Below, in pieces: positions 61,250-62,297 of a stretch of 62,297 bases of DNA. The notes under the pieces are model-generated. The model did not search any database. It was given only the letters and a program-made list of their open reading frames with translations, and was not told where the DNA came from. The DNA is taken from the NCBI RefSeq assembly GCF_014197205.1, contig NZ_JACIFD010000011.1, positions 1 through 62,297 on the forward strand, in the 5' to 3' direction. Origin of the DNA: Canibacter oris (GTDB taxonomy: Bacteria; Actinomycetota; Actinomycetes; Actinomycetales; Microbacteriaceae). Position 1 is the first letter of the stretch. The number at the start of each line of letters is the position of its first letter. Made by a program: the position numbers and the translations under genes.

Positions 61250-62297
61250 ATGACTGATTACAGCAAAATTGACTTTCAGCCGCTGCTCGACGCGGCAACC
61301 GATGAAGTCGTAACCAACTCATATGTGCAAGATGTGCGGCTGCCATCAGGCAAAGTTCTAGCGCTTATTACGCTTGATAATGACCGCGATTACAAGCGGC
61401 CAAACACTATCGGACCGCACACTCTGCAACAGCTAGACACCCGACTTACCGAGCTCACCGCGCGAGCTGCTGCCGGTGAAATTGCCGCGGTAGCGGTTAC
61501 CGGCAAGCAGTGGATTTTCGCAGCGGGCGCAGACCTCTCAAAGGTTGGCTCGCTGGTGACCCCAGAAAATGCACTGTTGATGGCGCAGTACGGACACTAC
61601 GTGTTCGGCAAGCTCAGCAAGCTGGGCGTGCCAAGCTTTGCTTTTGTTAACGGCTTGGCGCTTGGCGGAGCTTTGGAAATTGCGCTGCACTGCAACTACC
61701 GCACGGTTGACTCTAACGCTGCCGCGATTGCTTTGCCCGAGGTTTTCTTGGGGCTGATTCCTGGGTGGGGCGGCGCTACCCTGCTGCCAAACCTGATCGG
61801 CATTGAAAAAGCGCTTGAGGTTGTTATCTCTAATCCGCTAAAACAGAACCGTACCCTGAAGCCGAAGCAGGCTTTAGAAATGGGTATTTTTGATGCCATG
61901 TTCGGCTCCGCTAACTACCTGGAGCAGTCACTTGCTTGGGCTGACAGTGTGCTGACTGGTAAAACCAAGGTGCAGCGGGAGCATGTGCCGGGTAAGCTGG
62001 AGCGACTGACTAAGTGGCCGCTCGCTATTAAGGTTGCTCGCGACACCCTGCGTGCAAAGCTCGGCACCGCGGCAGTGGCTCCTTACCGAGCGCTGGAGCT
62101 GCTGGACGCGGCGAAAGATAACGACCTGGCTAAGGGCTTCGCGCGTGAAGATAAAGCGCTGCAGGAATTGATTTGTAGCGAGCAGTTTAGTGCATCAATC
62201 TATGCTTTTGACCTGGTGCAAAAGCGCGCTAAAAACCCTGCCGGCGCTCCCCCAGCGGAGCTGGCACTGCCGGTGCGCAAGGTTGGTGTTATTGGCG
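61250..62297 (+). CDS. fadB: 3-hydroxyacyl-CoA dehydrogenase/enoyl-CoA hydratase FadB, 5' part
   Basis: The frame from ATG at 61250 (directly after the fadA TAA) stays open for 349 codons to the window edge. It has the enoyl-CoA hydratase part: VTGKQWIFAAGADLSKVG (oxyanion), VNGLALGGALEIALHCNYR and LPEVFLGLIPGWGGATLLP, then the start of the NAD-binding domain (RKVGVIG). Full FadB is about 710-720 residues, so the dehydrogenase half is missing from the window. It would carry out the two middle steps of beta-oxidation with FadA. Confidence 0.9.
   Translation, partial: MTDYSKIDFQPLLDAATDEVVTNSYVQDVRLPSGKVLALITLDNDRDYKRPNTIGPHTLQQLDTRLTELTARAAAGEIAAVAVTGKQWIFAAGADLSKVGSLVTPENALLMAQYGHYVFGKLSKLGVPSFAFVNGLALGGALEIALHCNYRTVDSNAAAIALPEVFLGLIPGWGGATLLPNLIGIEKALEVVISNPLKQNRTLKPKQALEMGIFDAMFGSANYLEQSLAWADSVLTGKTKVQREHVPGKLERLTKWPLAIKVARDTLRAKLGTAAVAPYRALELLDAAKDNDLAKGFAREDKALQELICSEQFSASIYAFDLVQKRAKNPAGAPPAELALPVRKVGVIG

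Overview
This window is a chromosomal stretch of an aerobic, mycothiol-producing actinobacterium. The lineage evidence is direct: a di-heme cytochrome c QcrC, a large Rieske subunit QcrA and QcrB sit beside cytochrome oxidase subunit III; a four-gene-type aa3 oxidase includes the actinobacterial subunit IV CtaF; MshC (mycothiol ligase), a fused PafBC activator, and the actinobacterial orphan families DUF3043, DUF3099, DUF3349 and DUF3000 are all present. Base composition is moderate for the phylum. Gene order (helY-tatC-pafBC, pit-membrane protein-DUF3349, serB next to an ABC ATPase) recalls Microbacteriaceae and Micrococcales, but the genus cannot be read from the sequence. No insertion sequence, prophage, CRISPR array or rRNA gene was seen.

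Layout. 1-2905: 5' part of transketolase, then heme O/heme A synthases (ctaB, ctaA). 3077-8834: Fe-S assembly operon (sufB, sufD, Rieske ferredoxin, sufC, SufT-like) without sufS/sufU, then an ABC-F ATPase preceded by a long hairpin. 8914-13187: SURF1, two small actinobacterial proteins, fabG, serB, an orphan ABC ATPase and rpmE2. 13297-18838: aldo/keto reductase, phosphate transporter operon, exonuclease, hydrolase, and a PAP2 phosphatase that seems to start at a non-canonical codon. 18839-28412: respiratory core, with ctaE-qcrCAB on + behind a repeat-rich leader and ctaC-ctaD-ctaF (plus an acetyltransferase and an exonuclease) on -, then erpA. Together with ctaA, ctaB and SURF1 this covers heme A synthesis, oxidase assembly and the bcc-aa3 supercomplex subunits.

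29154-47918 is one long run of minus-strand genes: M20 peptidase, uppP, mshC, HAD hydrolase, trmI, FKBP lipoprotein, pafBC, tatC, helY, lnt, SDR, methyltransferase, hisD, nrdR, pyrD. Compared with the usual actinobacterial order, the Pup-proteasome block (arc/mpa, dop, pup, prcBA, pafA) between trmI and FKBP/pafBC is absent, as is tatA before tatC.

48442-54957: a small surface-glycan locus (three GT2 glycosyltransferases, an acyltransferase, a flippase-like protein, DUF2304) bracketed by tRNA-Leu on one side and tRNA-Gly/Cys/Val on the other. 55133-62297: a membrane-anchored HExxH metallopeptidase, an orphan PemK/MazF-like protein, ZapE, DUF3000, RNase D, thiolase FadA and the 5' part of FadB.

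No wholly new multi-gene system was recognised. The best leads are the missing Pup block with PafBC kept, the repeat-rich ctaE leader, the ABC-F hairpin, the unusual PAP2 start, the metallopeptidase and a 41-codon ORF in the tRNA-flanking gap. Family assignments rest on motif reading and recall; no database search was run.
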